Below are positions 52,602-59,483 of a stretch of 59,483 nucleotides of DNA, piece after piece. The position numbers were made by a program, and so were the translations under genes. Under the pieces are notes generated by a model. It worked only from the letters and a program-made list of their open reading frames with translations. It was not told where the DNA came from and ran no database searches. Position 1 is the first letter of the stretch. Every line of letters starts with the position of its first letter. Origin of the DNA: Mesorhizobium sp. Root102 (GTDB taxonomy: Bacteria; Pseudomonadota; Alphaproteobacteria; Rhizobiales; Rhizobiaceae); NCBI RefSeq assembly GCF_001425625.1, contig NZ_LMCP01000021.1:1-59483 (forward strand). The letters run 5' to 3'.

Positions 52602-53914
52602 GCAATCTCAGCCTGCGCGAACGAGACGCCGCGACCATCGCCCAGATCGGCAAGCTGCGTTTCTCGCCGCTCAGCGTCATCGGCGGCCGGGGCAACCGGC
52701 TGATCGAGGAAGGCGGCCGCTCCTTGCTCGACCTGTCGGGATCGGCCGGTCCGGCGGTGCTCGGCTACGGCCATCCGGCTGTTGTCGAGGCGGTCGAGGC
52801 ATCGATCCGCAACATGGCGGGCGCCAGCTTGCTGCTCTACCCGAACGAGCCCGCCGTATCGCTGGCCGAGCGACTGCTGGCAATCACGCCCGGAGAAGGC
52901 GAACGGCGCGTCTGGTTCGGCCATTCCGGGTCGGATGCCAATGACTGCGCGGTGCGCGTGCTGGAGGCGGCCACCGGCCGTTCGCGCTTCATATCTTTCA
53001 TCGGTTCCTATCACGGCAACCTCTCGGGCTCTATGGGCATTAGCGGCCACACCGCCATGACCCACACGCTGCCGCGGCCGGGCGTGCTTCTGCTGCCCTA
53101 CCCCGATCCGTTCCGGCCGAATTTCAGCGGCGAGGACGTGCTTGCGCTGCTCGACTACCAGTTCGAGACCACCTGTCCGCCACATCAGGTCGCGGCGGTG
53201 TTCATCGAGCCGCTGATGTCGGATGGCGGGCTGATCGTGCCGCCATCCGGCTTCCTCAAGGCGTTGCAGGAGCGTTGCCGCAAGCACGGCATCAAAATTG
53301 TCGTCGACGAGGTCAAGGTCGGGCTCGCCCGCAGCGGCCTGATGCACTGCTTCCAGCATGAAGGATTGACGCCCGACCTCGTCGTCTTCGGCAAAGGCAT
53401 CGGCGGCGGCTTGCCACTGTCGGCGGTGATCGGTCCAAAGCAGATCATGGATCATGCACCGGCCTTCGCGCTGCAGACGACCGCCGGCAACCCGGTGGCG
53501 ACATCGGCCGGCAACGCGGTGCTGAAGACGATCGAGAGGGCAGGCCTGGTCGAGCGCTCGGCGCGGATCGGCACGCTGTTTTCCGACGCGCTGCGGGCAC
53601 TCGGCGCCAAGCACGAGATCATCGGTGACGTGCGCGGGCGCGGTCTCGCCATCGGCGTCGACCTGGTCAAGGACCGGGCGACGCGCGAACCCGTTCCAGC
53701 CACGACCACGGCCAAGATCATCTATCGCGGCTACGAACTGGGCGCGGCCTTCACCTATGTCGGGCTGAAGGCGAATGTGCTGGAGTTCATGCCGCCGCTG
53801 ACGCTGACGGAAGACGAGGTGACCGAGGGCGTGGCCATCGTCGACCAGGCGATCGCCGACGTGAATGCTGGCAAGGTCTCGGATGCGGACGTTGCCTCCT
53901 TCATGATGTGGTGA
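52598..53914 (+). CDS. class III PLP aminotransferase
   Basis: A 438-residue omega-aminotransferase of the ornithine/GABA type: GHSGSDANDCAVRVLEAATG, IVVDEVKVGLARSGL, and the PLP lysine in VVFGKGIGGGLPLSAVIG (about residue 268). It likely removes the terminal amino group of a pathway intermediate, like PuuE. ATGA overlap with the amidohydrolase gene. Last gene of the RpiR operon. Confidence 0.9.
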   Translation: MSNLSLRERDAATIAQIGKLRFSPLSVIGGRGNRLIEEGGRSLLDLSGSAGPAVLGYGHPAVVEAVEASIRNMAGASLLLYPNEPAVSLAERLLAITPGEGERRVWFGHSGSDANDCAVRVLEAATGRSRFISFIGSYHGNLSGSMGISGHTAMTHTLPRPGVLLLPYPDPFRPNFSGEDVLALLDYQFETTCPPHQVAAVFIEPLMSDGGLIVPPSGFLKALQERCRKHGIKIVVDEVKVGLARSGLMHCFQHEGLTPDLVVFGKGIGGGLPLSAVIGPKQIMDHAPAFALQTTAGNPVATSAGNAVLKTIERAGLVERSARIGTLFSDALRALGAKHEIIGDVRGRGLAIGVDLVKDRATREPVPATTTAKIIYRGYELGAAFTYVGLKANVLEFMPPLTLTEDEVTEGVAIVDQAIADVNAGKVSDADVASFMMW

Positions 53915-54036
53915 CCGGGAAACTGGCCACGCAAATGCTGGCGCAAACGAAGACGCGGACTCTCGGGAAGGTATTCTGTTCTGCCGCGCCGGGCTTTTGC
54001 ATGTCAGTTTTGCGCCCGAGACCCGGGACAAAAAAT

Positions 54037-54061
54037 GGCCGGGCTCGAATGCGGCCCGGCC
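54037..54061 (-). terminator. hairpin between the aminotransferase and oxygenase genes
   Basis: A perfect 8-bp stem, GGCCGGGC (54037-54044) with GCCCGGCC (54054-54061), 9-base loop. On the minus strand it is followed by A then TTTTTT, which fits a terminator for the oxygenase gene, 160 bases after its stop. It may also act on the aminotransferase transcript. Confidence 0.6.
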
Positions 54062-54222
54062 AAAAGAAGGTTAAAACCTTCAGAGGGGAACACCGTCCAG
54101 CGGAATGGGAGGAAACCGCCGAACGATTTTACCTGTTTGAGCTTATTTCAAAGCCTTGGCGACGAATGACATTCCAAAAAACATACAAAATGGCAAAAAT
54201 TCGTGCGCCGTACTGTGGAGCC

Positions 54223-55242
54223 TCACGAGCCCGCAGCTCCGGTCTCGAGAAGATCGGCATAGTGGCGGCGTGCCACGTCGGGATGTGAACGCAGTCGGCT
54301 TTTGAGCACATTGGTGCCGACATCGCGAAACAACGGGTTGTCGGGATCGCTTGCCGGTCCGCGCGCCTGGGCCGCCAATTCCTCGGAAAGGCCGAGAAGC
54401 GGGATGGTCGCGTCGAGCCGCGCGCTGAAGAAGAAGGGAACCGAAATCCGCTCGACGCCGGCAGGCGGCGTCACGACGCGGTGGACAGTCGCGCGCAGAT
54501 ATCCATTCGATGCCAGTTCGAGCAGTTCACCGATGTTGACGACCAGCGTTCCGGGGAGCGGGTCCACATTGACCCAGCTTCCGTCGTACTCAACCTGCAG
54601 CCCCTTGTTGTCGTCCTGCAGCAGCAGGGTCAGGAAGCCGCCGTCCTTGTGCGCGCCGACGCCCTGGTCGCCTTCGGTCACGTCACGGCCGGGATAACGC
54701 ACGATCTTCATGCGATGGTTGGGCGAGTCCCGGTAGATCGCGTCGAAGGCATCCTCCGGCTGGTCAAGCGACAGCGCGAAGGCCTTCAGCAATCGGATCG
54801 CCACCGCCGTCGCCTTGGTCTGCCATGCCAGCAGCGCCGGCTTGAGCTCCGGCAGTGCAGACGGCCACTGGTTCGGCCCTTGCAGCCGTGTCCACGGTGC
54901 AATTCCGGGTCCCTGCGCGATGGGCTGGCGCTCGACGCCAATGTCGAGTTGCTCACGCCAGTCGGCCGTGCCCTTGGTCAACTCACCGCCGGCACGGGTG
55001 TAGCCACGAAACTGCTGGGATTTGACCATTTCGATCGCCAGCTTGTCGGCCTCCGGCAATGCGAAGAACCGGCGCGAGGCATCGAGCACGTCGTCGATCT
55101 CCGAGGCGGAAATTCCGTGGCCGCTGAGGTAGAAGAAGCCGACGTCCCGGGCCGCCGTGCGCAGGTCCAGGAGAAAGGTACGATATTCGGACGCACCTTG
55201 TTCGAGACGGCTCAGGTCAAGCACCGGCACAATTCTGGGCAT
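54223..55242 (-). CDS. isopenicillin-N-synthase-like 2-oxoglutarate/Fe(II) oxygenase
   Basis: A 339-residue oxygenase. DIOX_N region (VPVLDLSRLEQG, YLSGHGISASEIDDVL), the iron triad HxD in GAHKDGGFLTLLLQD and the distal His in RATVHRVV, and the 2-oxoglutarate-binding RxS in ERISVPFFFS. The substrate is unknown; bacterial members act on amino acids, xenobiotics or ethylene routes. It stands between the RpiR operon (convergent) and a degenerate segment. Confidence 0.9.
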   Translation of the reverse strand: MPRIVPVLDLSRLEQGASEYRTFLLDLRTAARDVGFFYLSGHGISASEIDDVLDASRRFFALPEADKLAIEMVKSQQFRGYTRAGGELTKGTADWREQLDIGVERQPIAQGPGIAPWTRLQGPNQWPSALPELKPALLAWQTKATAVAIRLLKAFALSLDQPEDAFDAIYRDSPNHRMKIVRYPGRDVTEGDQGVGAHKDGGFLTLLLQDDNKGLQVEYDGSWVNVDPLPGTLVVNIGELLELASNGYLRATVHRVVTPPAGVERISVPFFFSARLDATIPLLGLSEELAAQARGPASDPDNPLFRDVGTNVLKSRLRSHPDVARRHYADLLETGAAGS

Positions 55243-55694
55243 GGTCAGGTTCCTCCTTTTCTCCGCCTTGCCTGGGAGAAATAGAAGCGGGCACCGGCAA
55301 GAGCTTCGAGCACGAATGGCGTCTCCAAAATGACACGCGAGGCGTGCCGATCAAAGCAAAAGACAGTCCAATCTGGGTCGAATGGAAGAACGTCAGCGCT
55401 GCATATTATGACCTGTCGGCAAATAACGTTCCCAACAGGTATTTTGTCCGCAATGCATCTCGTGGGCCGCCTTTCGAGCGCGACTTGGCCATGGGCCACA
55501 CGGACCGCGATTGGTTCGCGGCCTGTCAGCCAGTTCGGGTTGGGCCTAGGTTGGATCGCATTGATTCAATTAGCAATCAGAGAGGCCGACGCGGTGCATC
55601 CAAAGAATGCGGCACGCGCCGCGCTTGTCGTCGTCTCGACACCGGACCAGGCGCTGCCTGGTGTCGGGGTCGCCCCATTGGCGCGGCTTCAGCA
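55243..55694. other. 452-base stretch without a convincing gene
   Basis: Between the oxygenase start and the hydroxyacid dehydrogenase remnant. Open frames here do not resemble known proteins. A short frame opening with GTG near 55593 (HPKNAARAALVVVSTPDQ) ends on the ATG of the remnant and might be a leader or part of a decayed gene. It must also carry the oxygenase promoter. Confidence 0.45.
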
Positions 55695-56160
55695 TGGCTG
55701 AGCTCACGATCGGCTTTGCTCATGCCGCCTACCGGCTGGGTGACGAGTTCCTGACACGCGGGCAACCCATGCCCAGCTTCGAGGTCCGCAACAGTGCCGA
55801 ACTGGAGCAGCGCGTCGCCGAGGCCGATGTCCTCGTCGTCTCCGGCTTGTGGCGCAACGAGCTGGCGGAGCGCGCACCCAAGCTGCGGCTGATCCAGTCG
55901 ATCAGTGCCGGCACCGATCAGTTCTCGCGGGCGGTGCTGCGCGAACGCGGCGTCAAGCTCGCCAGCCGGCCCTGATCGAGGCGCTGCGCAGCGGCGAGCC
56001 GCTGCCGGCGAGCTCGCCGATCTGGCGCCTGCCCAATGTTCTTGTGACCCCGCACAGCGCGGGCGAGACCAGCCACTACGAGACGCGCATCGTCGACATG
56101 CTGCTCGAAAACATCGCCCGCGTGGCGGCCGGAGCAGCATTGCTGAACGAGGTCGTATAA
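55695..56160 (+). pseudogene. D-2-hydroxyacid dehydrogenase remnant with the NAD domain deleted
   Basis: The first frame (MAELTIGFAHAAYRLGDEF to GVKLASRP, TGA at about 55973) matches the N-terminal substrate domain of the D-isomer-specific 2-hydroxyacid dehydrogenases (LIQSISAGTDQFSR). The C-terminal end (ALIEALRSGEPLP, PNVLVTPHSAGETSHYETRIV) follows in another frame from about 55966 to 56160. The Rossmann domain with the GxGxxG motif and catalytic Arg and Glu is absent between them. This is an internal deletion of roughly 450 bases with a frame change, so not functional. Confidence 0.88.
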
Positions 56161-56186
56161 GCACGGGGGCGCTAAAACCCCGGCGT

Positions 56187-56209
56187 GATGGGCGACAAAT
56201 GCGCCCATC
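56187..56209. terminator. hairpin between the dehydrogenase remnant and uxuA
   Basis: GATGGGCG (56187-56194) pairs with CGCCCATC (56202-56209), loop ACAAATG. It sits 18 bases from the uxuA stop in a convergent gap. There is no clear U-run, so the terminator call is weak. Confidence 0.35.
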
Positions 56210-56226
56210 CGAACTGTCAGGACGGC

Positions 56227-57411
56227 TCAAGCCAGGCCGAACCGCTCGACGGCGCGCATGATGCCACGCAGCTCGGCGAGGCCTTTCAGCCGGCCGATCA
56301 GCGAATAGCCGGGATTGATCCTGGTCTTGCCGATGTCATCGGCAAGCAGATGGCCATGGTCTGGTCGCATCGGAATGCGCCAGTCGGCGCGGCCTTCCCT
56401 GCGGCGGCGCGTCTCTTCCTGCATCAGAGCCAGGACGACATGCGCCATGTCGGTGCCGCCCTCGAGATGCTCGGCCTCGTAGAACGAGCCGTCATCCTCG
56501 ATGGTGATGTTGCGCAGATGGACGAAATGGATGCGGCCGGCGAATTCCTTGACCATGGCGACGATGTCGTTGTCGGCGCGCGTGCCATAGGAGCCGGTGC
56601 AGAACGTCAGGCCATTGGCGGGGCTGTCGACGGCGTTGAGGATAAAACGCGCATCCTCGGCGGTCGAAACGATGCGTGGCAGGCCATAGAGCGAGAAGGG
56701 CGGGTCGTCGGGATGGATGCACATGCGCACCCCCTCCTCTTCGGCCACCGGAATGATCTCGCGCAGGAACCAGGCAAGGTTGTCGCGCAGCTCCTTCGGT
56801 CCGATCGCATCGTATTCCGCCAGGGCCTCGCGAAAACTGTCCCTGTTATAGCTGCGCTCGGTCGCCGGCAGGCCGGCGATCAGATTGCGCTCGATCCTGT
56901 CGATCGCCTCGCTGCTCAACTCCTTCAGCCGCGCTTCCGCATCAGTGATGCGGGCGGCACTGTAGCTGGCCTCGGCATTGCCGCGCTTCAGCACGAACAA
57001 ATCGTAGGCCGCGAAATCGATCGCATCGAAACGCAGCGCATAACCCGTCGTCGGAAGCCGATAGGCCAGATCGGTGCGGGTCCAGTCGACCACCGGCATG
57101 AAGTTGTAGCAGACCGTCGCGATGCCGGCCTTGGCGAGCGCGCGGATTGAGTCGCGATAGTAGCCGGCGTAGCGCTCGCGTTCCGGCGCGCCGATCTTGA
57201 AGGAATTGTGGACCGGGATGCTCTCGACAACCGACCATGTCAGCCCAGCGGCCTCGATGATCCGCTTGCGCTCCAGAATGCTCTCAAGCGGCCAGGCGCG
57301 CCCGTCATAGATATCGTGCAAGGCCGTCACCACGCCTGTCGCGCCTGCCTGCCTGACATGATCGAGTGTTACCGGGTCGTTCGGTCCATACCAGCGCCAG
57401 CACTGTTCCAT
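56227..57411 (-). CDS. uxuA: mannonate dehydratase
   Basis: Dehydrates D-mannonate to 2-keto-3-deoxygluconate in hexuronate breakdown. A 394-residue TIM-barrel protein of standard length: MEQCWRWYGPNDPVTLDHVRQAG (in part), the metal site in GVRMCIHPDDPPFSL, LTFCTGSYGTRADNDI, and RPDHGHLLADD near the C-terminus. Divergent from the SDR gene, with a GntR-like operator between them. Confidence 0.95.
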   Translation of the reverse strand: MEQCWRWYGPNDPVTLDHVRQAGATGVVTALHDIYDGRAWPLESILERKRIIEAAGLTWSVVESIPVHNSFKIGAPERERYAGYYRDSIRALAKAGIATVCYNFMPVVDWTRTDLAYRLPTTGYALRFDAIDFAAYDLFVLKRGNAEASYSAARITDAEARLKELSSEAIDRIERNLIAGLPATERSYNRDSFREALAEYDAIGPKELRDNLAWFLREIIPVAEEEGVRMCIHPDDPPFSLYGLPRIVSTAEDARFILNAVDSPANGLTFCTGSYGTRADNDIVAMVKEFAGRIHFVHLRNITIEDDGSFYEAEHLEGGTDMAHVVLALMQEETRRRREGRADWRIPMRPDHGHLLADDIGKTRINPGYSLIGRLKGLAELRGIMRAVERFGLA

Positions 57412-57444
57412 TGCCGCTTCCTTTTTGCGAGAGGACGCAACCTA

Positions 57445-57455
57445 TTGTCGGACCA
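57445..57455. promoter_or_regulatory. FadR-type GntR operator between uxuA and the SDR gene
   Basis: TTGTCGGACCA fits the FadR-subfamily pattern TnGTnnnACnA, and lies inside the wider palindrome ATTGT-N6-ACAAT (57444-57459). Regulators of hexuronate genes (UxuR, ExuR) belong to this subfamily. No such regulator lies in the window. Inference. Confidence 0.5.
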
Positions 57456-57511
57456 CAATGAGTGTCAAACTAGGAACCAGTTTTCGGACAGCAAATGAAG
57501 GAGTTCCCGCG

Positions 57512-58297
57512 ATGAAGGATTTCGACGGCAAGGTGGCATTGGTGACGGGGACGACCGGGATTGGCCTCGCGACCGCCAGACGCCTCGCCGCAGGGGGTGC
57601 CGCGATCATCGCCTGCGGCATCGACCGTGCGGCCAACGCGGCGCTGCAAGTGGTACTGGAGAACTCCGGAGCCGGGGCGCTGGTCATAGGCGCCGACGTC
57701 TCCGTACCGGATCAGGTTCGCGACGCGGTCGCGGCCGGCGTCGAGCGGTTCGGCGGCCTCGATGTCATCGTCAATTCGGCGGCGGTGCATCCGTACGGAA
57801 CCGCCGTCAGCACCGATTTCGAGACCTGGAACAAGGCGATGTCGGTCAATGTCGGATCGATCTATCTGACCGCGCATTTCGGCATCCCGGAAATGGTCCG
57901 GCGGGGCGGCGGCGCCATCGTCAATGTCGCTTCGGTGCAGGGCTTTGCCTGCCAGCAGAATGTCGCCGCCTATGCCACGACCAAGGGCGCCATCCACACG
58001 CTGACGCGCGCCCTGGCCCTCGACCATGCGCGCTCCGGCATCCGGGTCAATTCCGTCAGCCCAGGCTCGATCCGCACCCCGATCCTGGAAAAGGCCGCGC
58101 GCGGCGAGAACGGCACGGATGCCGATGTCGAGGCCGCCTACAAGCGCTTCGGCGAAGCGCATCCCATCGGCCGCATCGGCGAACCGGAGGAGGTGGCCGA
58201 ACTCATCGCTTTCCTGTGTTCGTCGAAGGCCGGCTTCTGCACCGGCGCGGACTACAGGATCGATGGCGGCCTGACCGCCGGAATCGGCGTGAAGTAG
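57512..58297 (+). CDS. SDR-family oxidoreductase
   Basis: A 261-residue NAD(P) dehydrogenase. Catalytic Ser in NVASVQGFA and YATTK (Tyr and Lys) are present, along with the C-terminal PIGRIGEPEEVAELIAFL. The cofactor loop reads VTGTTGIGLA, one residue shorter than the usual TGxxxGIG. The ATG at 57512 follows AAGGAG. Divergent from uxuA, it may oxidise or reduce a hexonate such as mannonate, but the substrate is not known. Confidence 0.88.
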   Translation: MKDFDGKVALVTGTTGIGLATARRLAAGGAAIIACGIDRAANAALQVVLENSGAGALVIGADVSVPDQVRDAVAAGVERFGGLDVIVNSAAVHPYGTAVSTDFETWNKAMSVNVGSIYLTAHFGIPEMVRRGGGAIVNVASVQGFACQQNVAAYATTKGAIHTLTRALALDHARSGIRVNSVSPGSIRTPILEKAARGENGTDADVEAAYKRFGEAHPIGRIGEPEEVAELIAFLCSSKAGFCTGADYRIDGGLTAGIGVK

Positions 58298-58335
58298 AGC
58301 CATGAAGGTTGGGGCCTGGCCTTGCCGACAGTGAG

Positions 58336-59385
58336 CTAGCGGAACAGATATTTCGAGACTTCCGGGTTGCCGCGGCGCCACATCACGTTGTCCAGGAAGT
58401 AGTGGTGCACGTTGATGAATATCCACGCGATGAAGAGGAAAAGCGACGAGCCGAGCACCTGTTTGTCGTAGGGAACCAAGGCAGTCAGCGCCATCGGCAC
58501 GAGCCAGAAGCCAAGGGCGCCCAGAATTGTGCCGGCGACGATGAAGGTCAGCACCCGCAGCCTGTAGAGCGGTCCAAGAATGGACAGGATCTTGAATTTC
58601 GGATCCTCGACGGCGTCCGCACGGTCGCGCTCGACATTGGTCTGATAACGCCAGACCACCGCGAGGTATTGCAGCGAATGAAGCGCCGGCACCACGAGCA
58701 GCCAAAGCGGATTTATCGTCACGAACAGAATCCAGGCATAAAGCGACACGACGTAGGCGACGACGCCGTTATACGGCAGCGCGCCACCGTGCTTGCGCCA
58801 GCGAACGACGAACATCACGGCGGTGGCCGCGGAGGAAGCAGCGGCGACTGCGAGCGCGATGTTGAGGAGCCATGGCGGGACAGCGAATGTGTAGTAATCC
58901 AGGCCCCAGAACTGCCTTTCGGTGATCACCACATTTGTCTGAAGCCAGGCGAACAGCCACACGGCATAGCCGTTGAACAGCAGTACCTTCTTGTCTTGAT
59001 CCTTGAAGAACCTGCGCTTCAGCACGGCGTCCACCATCAGCATGCCGTAGCCTTGCTTGACGTAGTGCCAGCCCACGAAAAAGCCCATCGCATTGGTTGC
59101 ATATCCCAGCAGGCGAGCGTTGCCGGTTACGGAGCCATAGGCAAAGAAAGCGCCCATGATCAGCGGGACCGCAATGCCCGCGATGATGTAGCGGATCTGG
59201 AGATTCCTGTCGTATCCGTCGCCGCGCACCTTGCGCGCGAAATTGCGATAGAAAATCTGATAGGAGTGGGCGAAGTGCGGCTGGTTGATGAGATGCGACA
59301 GCAGGAACGCCGTCAGCGCCACGAGGCCTTCGTATTTGAGAGGCACAAAATACAGGACCGGCAGGATCAGGAACGCGCTTCCGCC
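58336..59385 (-). pseudogene. integral membrane protein gene, 5' end cut by an IS630 element
   Basis: A polytopic membrane protein of unknown function with about eight membrane segments (SHLINQPHFAHSYQIFYR, WLLVVPALHSLQYLAVVWRYQ in part, INVHHYFLDNVMWRRGNPEV). His-rich motifs (HFAH, HSLQY, HHYF) recall di-iron desaturase or hydroxylase folds, but I cannot name the family. The frame continues upstream of the GTG at 59346 as a membrane helix (GGSAFLILPVLYFVPLKYEG) and then hits the IS end at about 59386. The original start and first residues are gone. A shortened product from the GTG at 59346 is possible. Confidence 0.75.
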
Positions 59386-59483
59386 TAGAGCCTTTCACGT
59401 TTTGACGGAAGCATAGCCTGCGTTTTGGAAGTAGTTCTTGCATTCGGCTGCCTCGATGGTTTCGACGAGGTGGCCGATGTGGC
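59386..59483 (-). mobile_element. IS630-family insertion sequence, partial (right edge)
   Basis: The terminal 98 bases hold the 3' end of an IS630-type transposase gene and a short end sequence that meets the membrane gene at a TA (59386-59387). IS630 elements insert at TA and duplicate it. The rest lies outside the window. Confidence 0.75.
59395..59483 (-). CDS. IS630-family transposase, C-terminal fragment
   Basis: The minus-strand frame reads HIGHLVETIEAAECKNYF, then QNAGYASVKT and TGA at 59395-59397. The pattern of an ECxNYFxxAGY tail is typical of IS630-family DDE transposases. The start and catalytic residues are beyond the window edge. Confidence 0.75.
   Translation of the reverse strand, partial: HIGHLVETIEAAECKNYFQNAGYASVKT

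Noticed and set aside
52448..54031. 527-codon minus-strand frame opposite the aminotransferase
   Set aside because: Antisense to a clear PLP aminotransferase with overlapping ATGA coupling on the other strand.
54129..54323. 64-codon minus-strand frame overlapping the oxygenase 3' end
   Set aside because: It overlaps a well-supported gene in another frame and shows no ribosome binding site or family features.
57470..58705. 411-codon minus-strand frame opposite the SDR gene
   Set aside because: Runs through the SDR gene and the convergent membrane gene; composition is that of a shadow frame.
1..59483. CRISPR arrays, tRNA or rRNA genes
   Set aside because: No regularly spaced direct repeats, cloverleaf with a tRNA T-loop, or rRNA sequence was seen by eye; the repeats found are isolated palindromes.

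Overview
The window is a GC-rich stretch of an alphaproteobacterial chromosome, most probably Mesorhizobium or a close relative in the Phyllobacteriaceae. The grounds are the gene content (hisS-hisZ-hisG order, plant-type gshA, a DUF768-like protein, the ehuABCD-eutABC-doeAB order known from rhizobia) and several intergenic palindromic repeats of rhizobial type. No rRNA, tRNA, CRISPR array or phage gene was recognised. The species call is inference; no search was run.

Layout. 1-3663: histidine genes hisS-hisZ-hisG on the minus strand, with a perfect 50-bp inverted repeat between hisS and hisZ. 3919-8322: small membrane protein, tag, an L,D-transpeptidase, a folD paralogue lacking the usual catalytic lysine, and glcF. 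8334-15252: glycolate oxidase genes glcD-glcE-glcF, a DUF559 (Vsr-like) endonuclease ORF framed by inverted repeats in the glcD-glcE gap, a DUF3422 membrane protein, an FCD-type GntR regulator and lldD. Matching operator-like palindromes lie before glcD and before the regulator. 15290-26322: housekeeping and small genes (PPP phosphatase, a 46-residue exported peptide, GATase, rsmE, gshA, DUF937, DUF1127, LysR, xseA), a DmpA-type peptidase gene broken by one in-frame TAG, and a DUF768-like gene.

26792-41196 is a complete ectoine/hydroxyectoine uptake and catabolism island. EhuABCD imports; EutABC are linked to hydroxyectoine use; DoeA opens the ectoine ring; DoeB deacetylates; DoeD transaminates diaminobutyrate; DoeC oxidises aspartate semialdehyde to aspartate. 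EnuR (MocR type) and DoeX (Lrp/AsnC) are the regulators. 41213-42919 adds an ornithine cyclodeaminase and a PaiB-like protein.

42924-53914 holds two divergent operons that look like one amine or amino-acid catabolic system: a branched-chain-type ABC transporter with a fused permease-ATPase, a FAD amine oxidoreductase, an RpiR regulator, an isochorismatase-type hydrolase, a PuuA-like glutamine-synthetase homologue, an N-formylglutamate-amidohydrolase homologue and a class III aminotransferase. It resembles a gamma-glutamylation (Puu-like) route in which other hydrolases stand in for PuuD. This is the best candidate here for an undescribed pathway.

54223-59483 is a more eroded segment: a 2-oxoglutarate/Fe(II) oxygenase, a hydroxyacid dehydrogenase remnant with its NAD domain deleted, uxuA divergent from an SDR gene with a GntR-like operator between them, and a membrane protein gene whose 5' end is cut by an IS630-family element running off the right edge.
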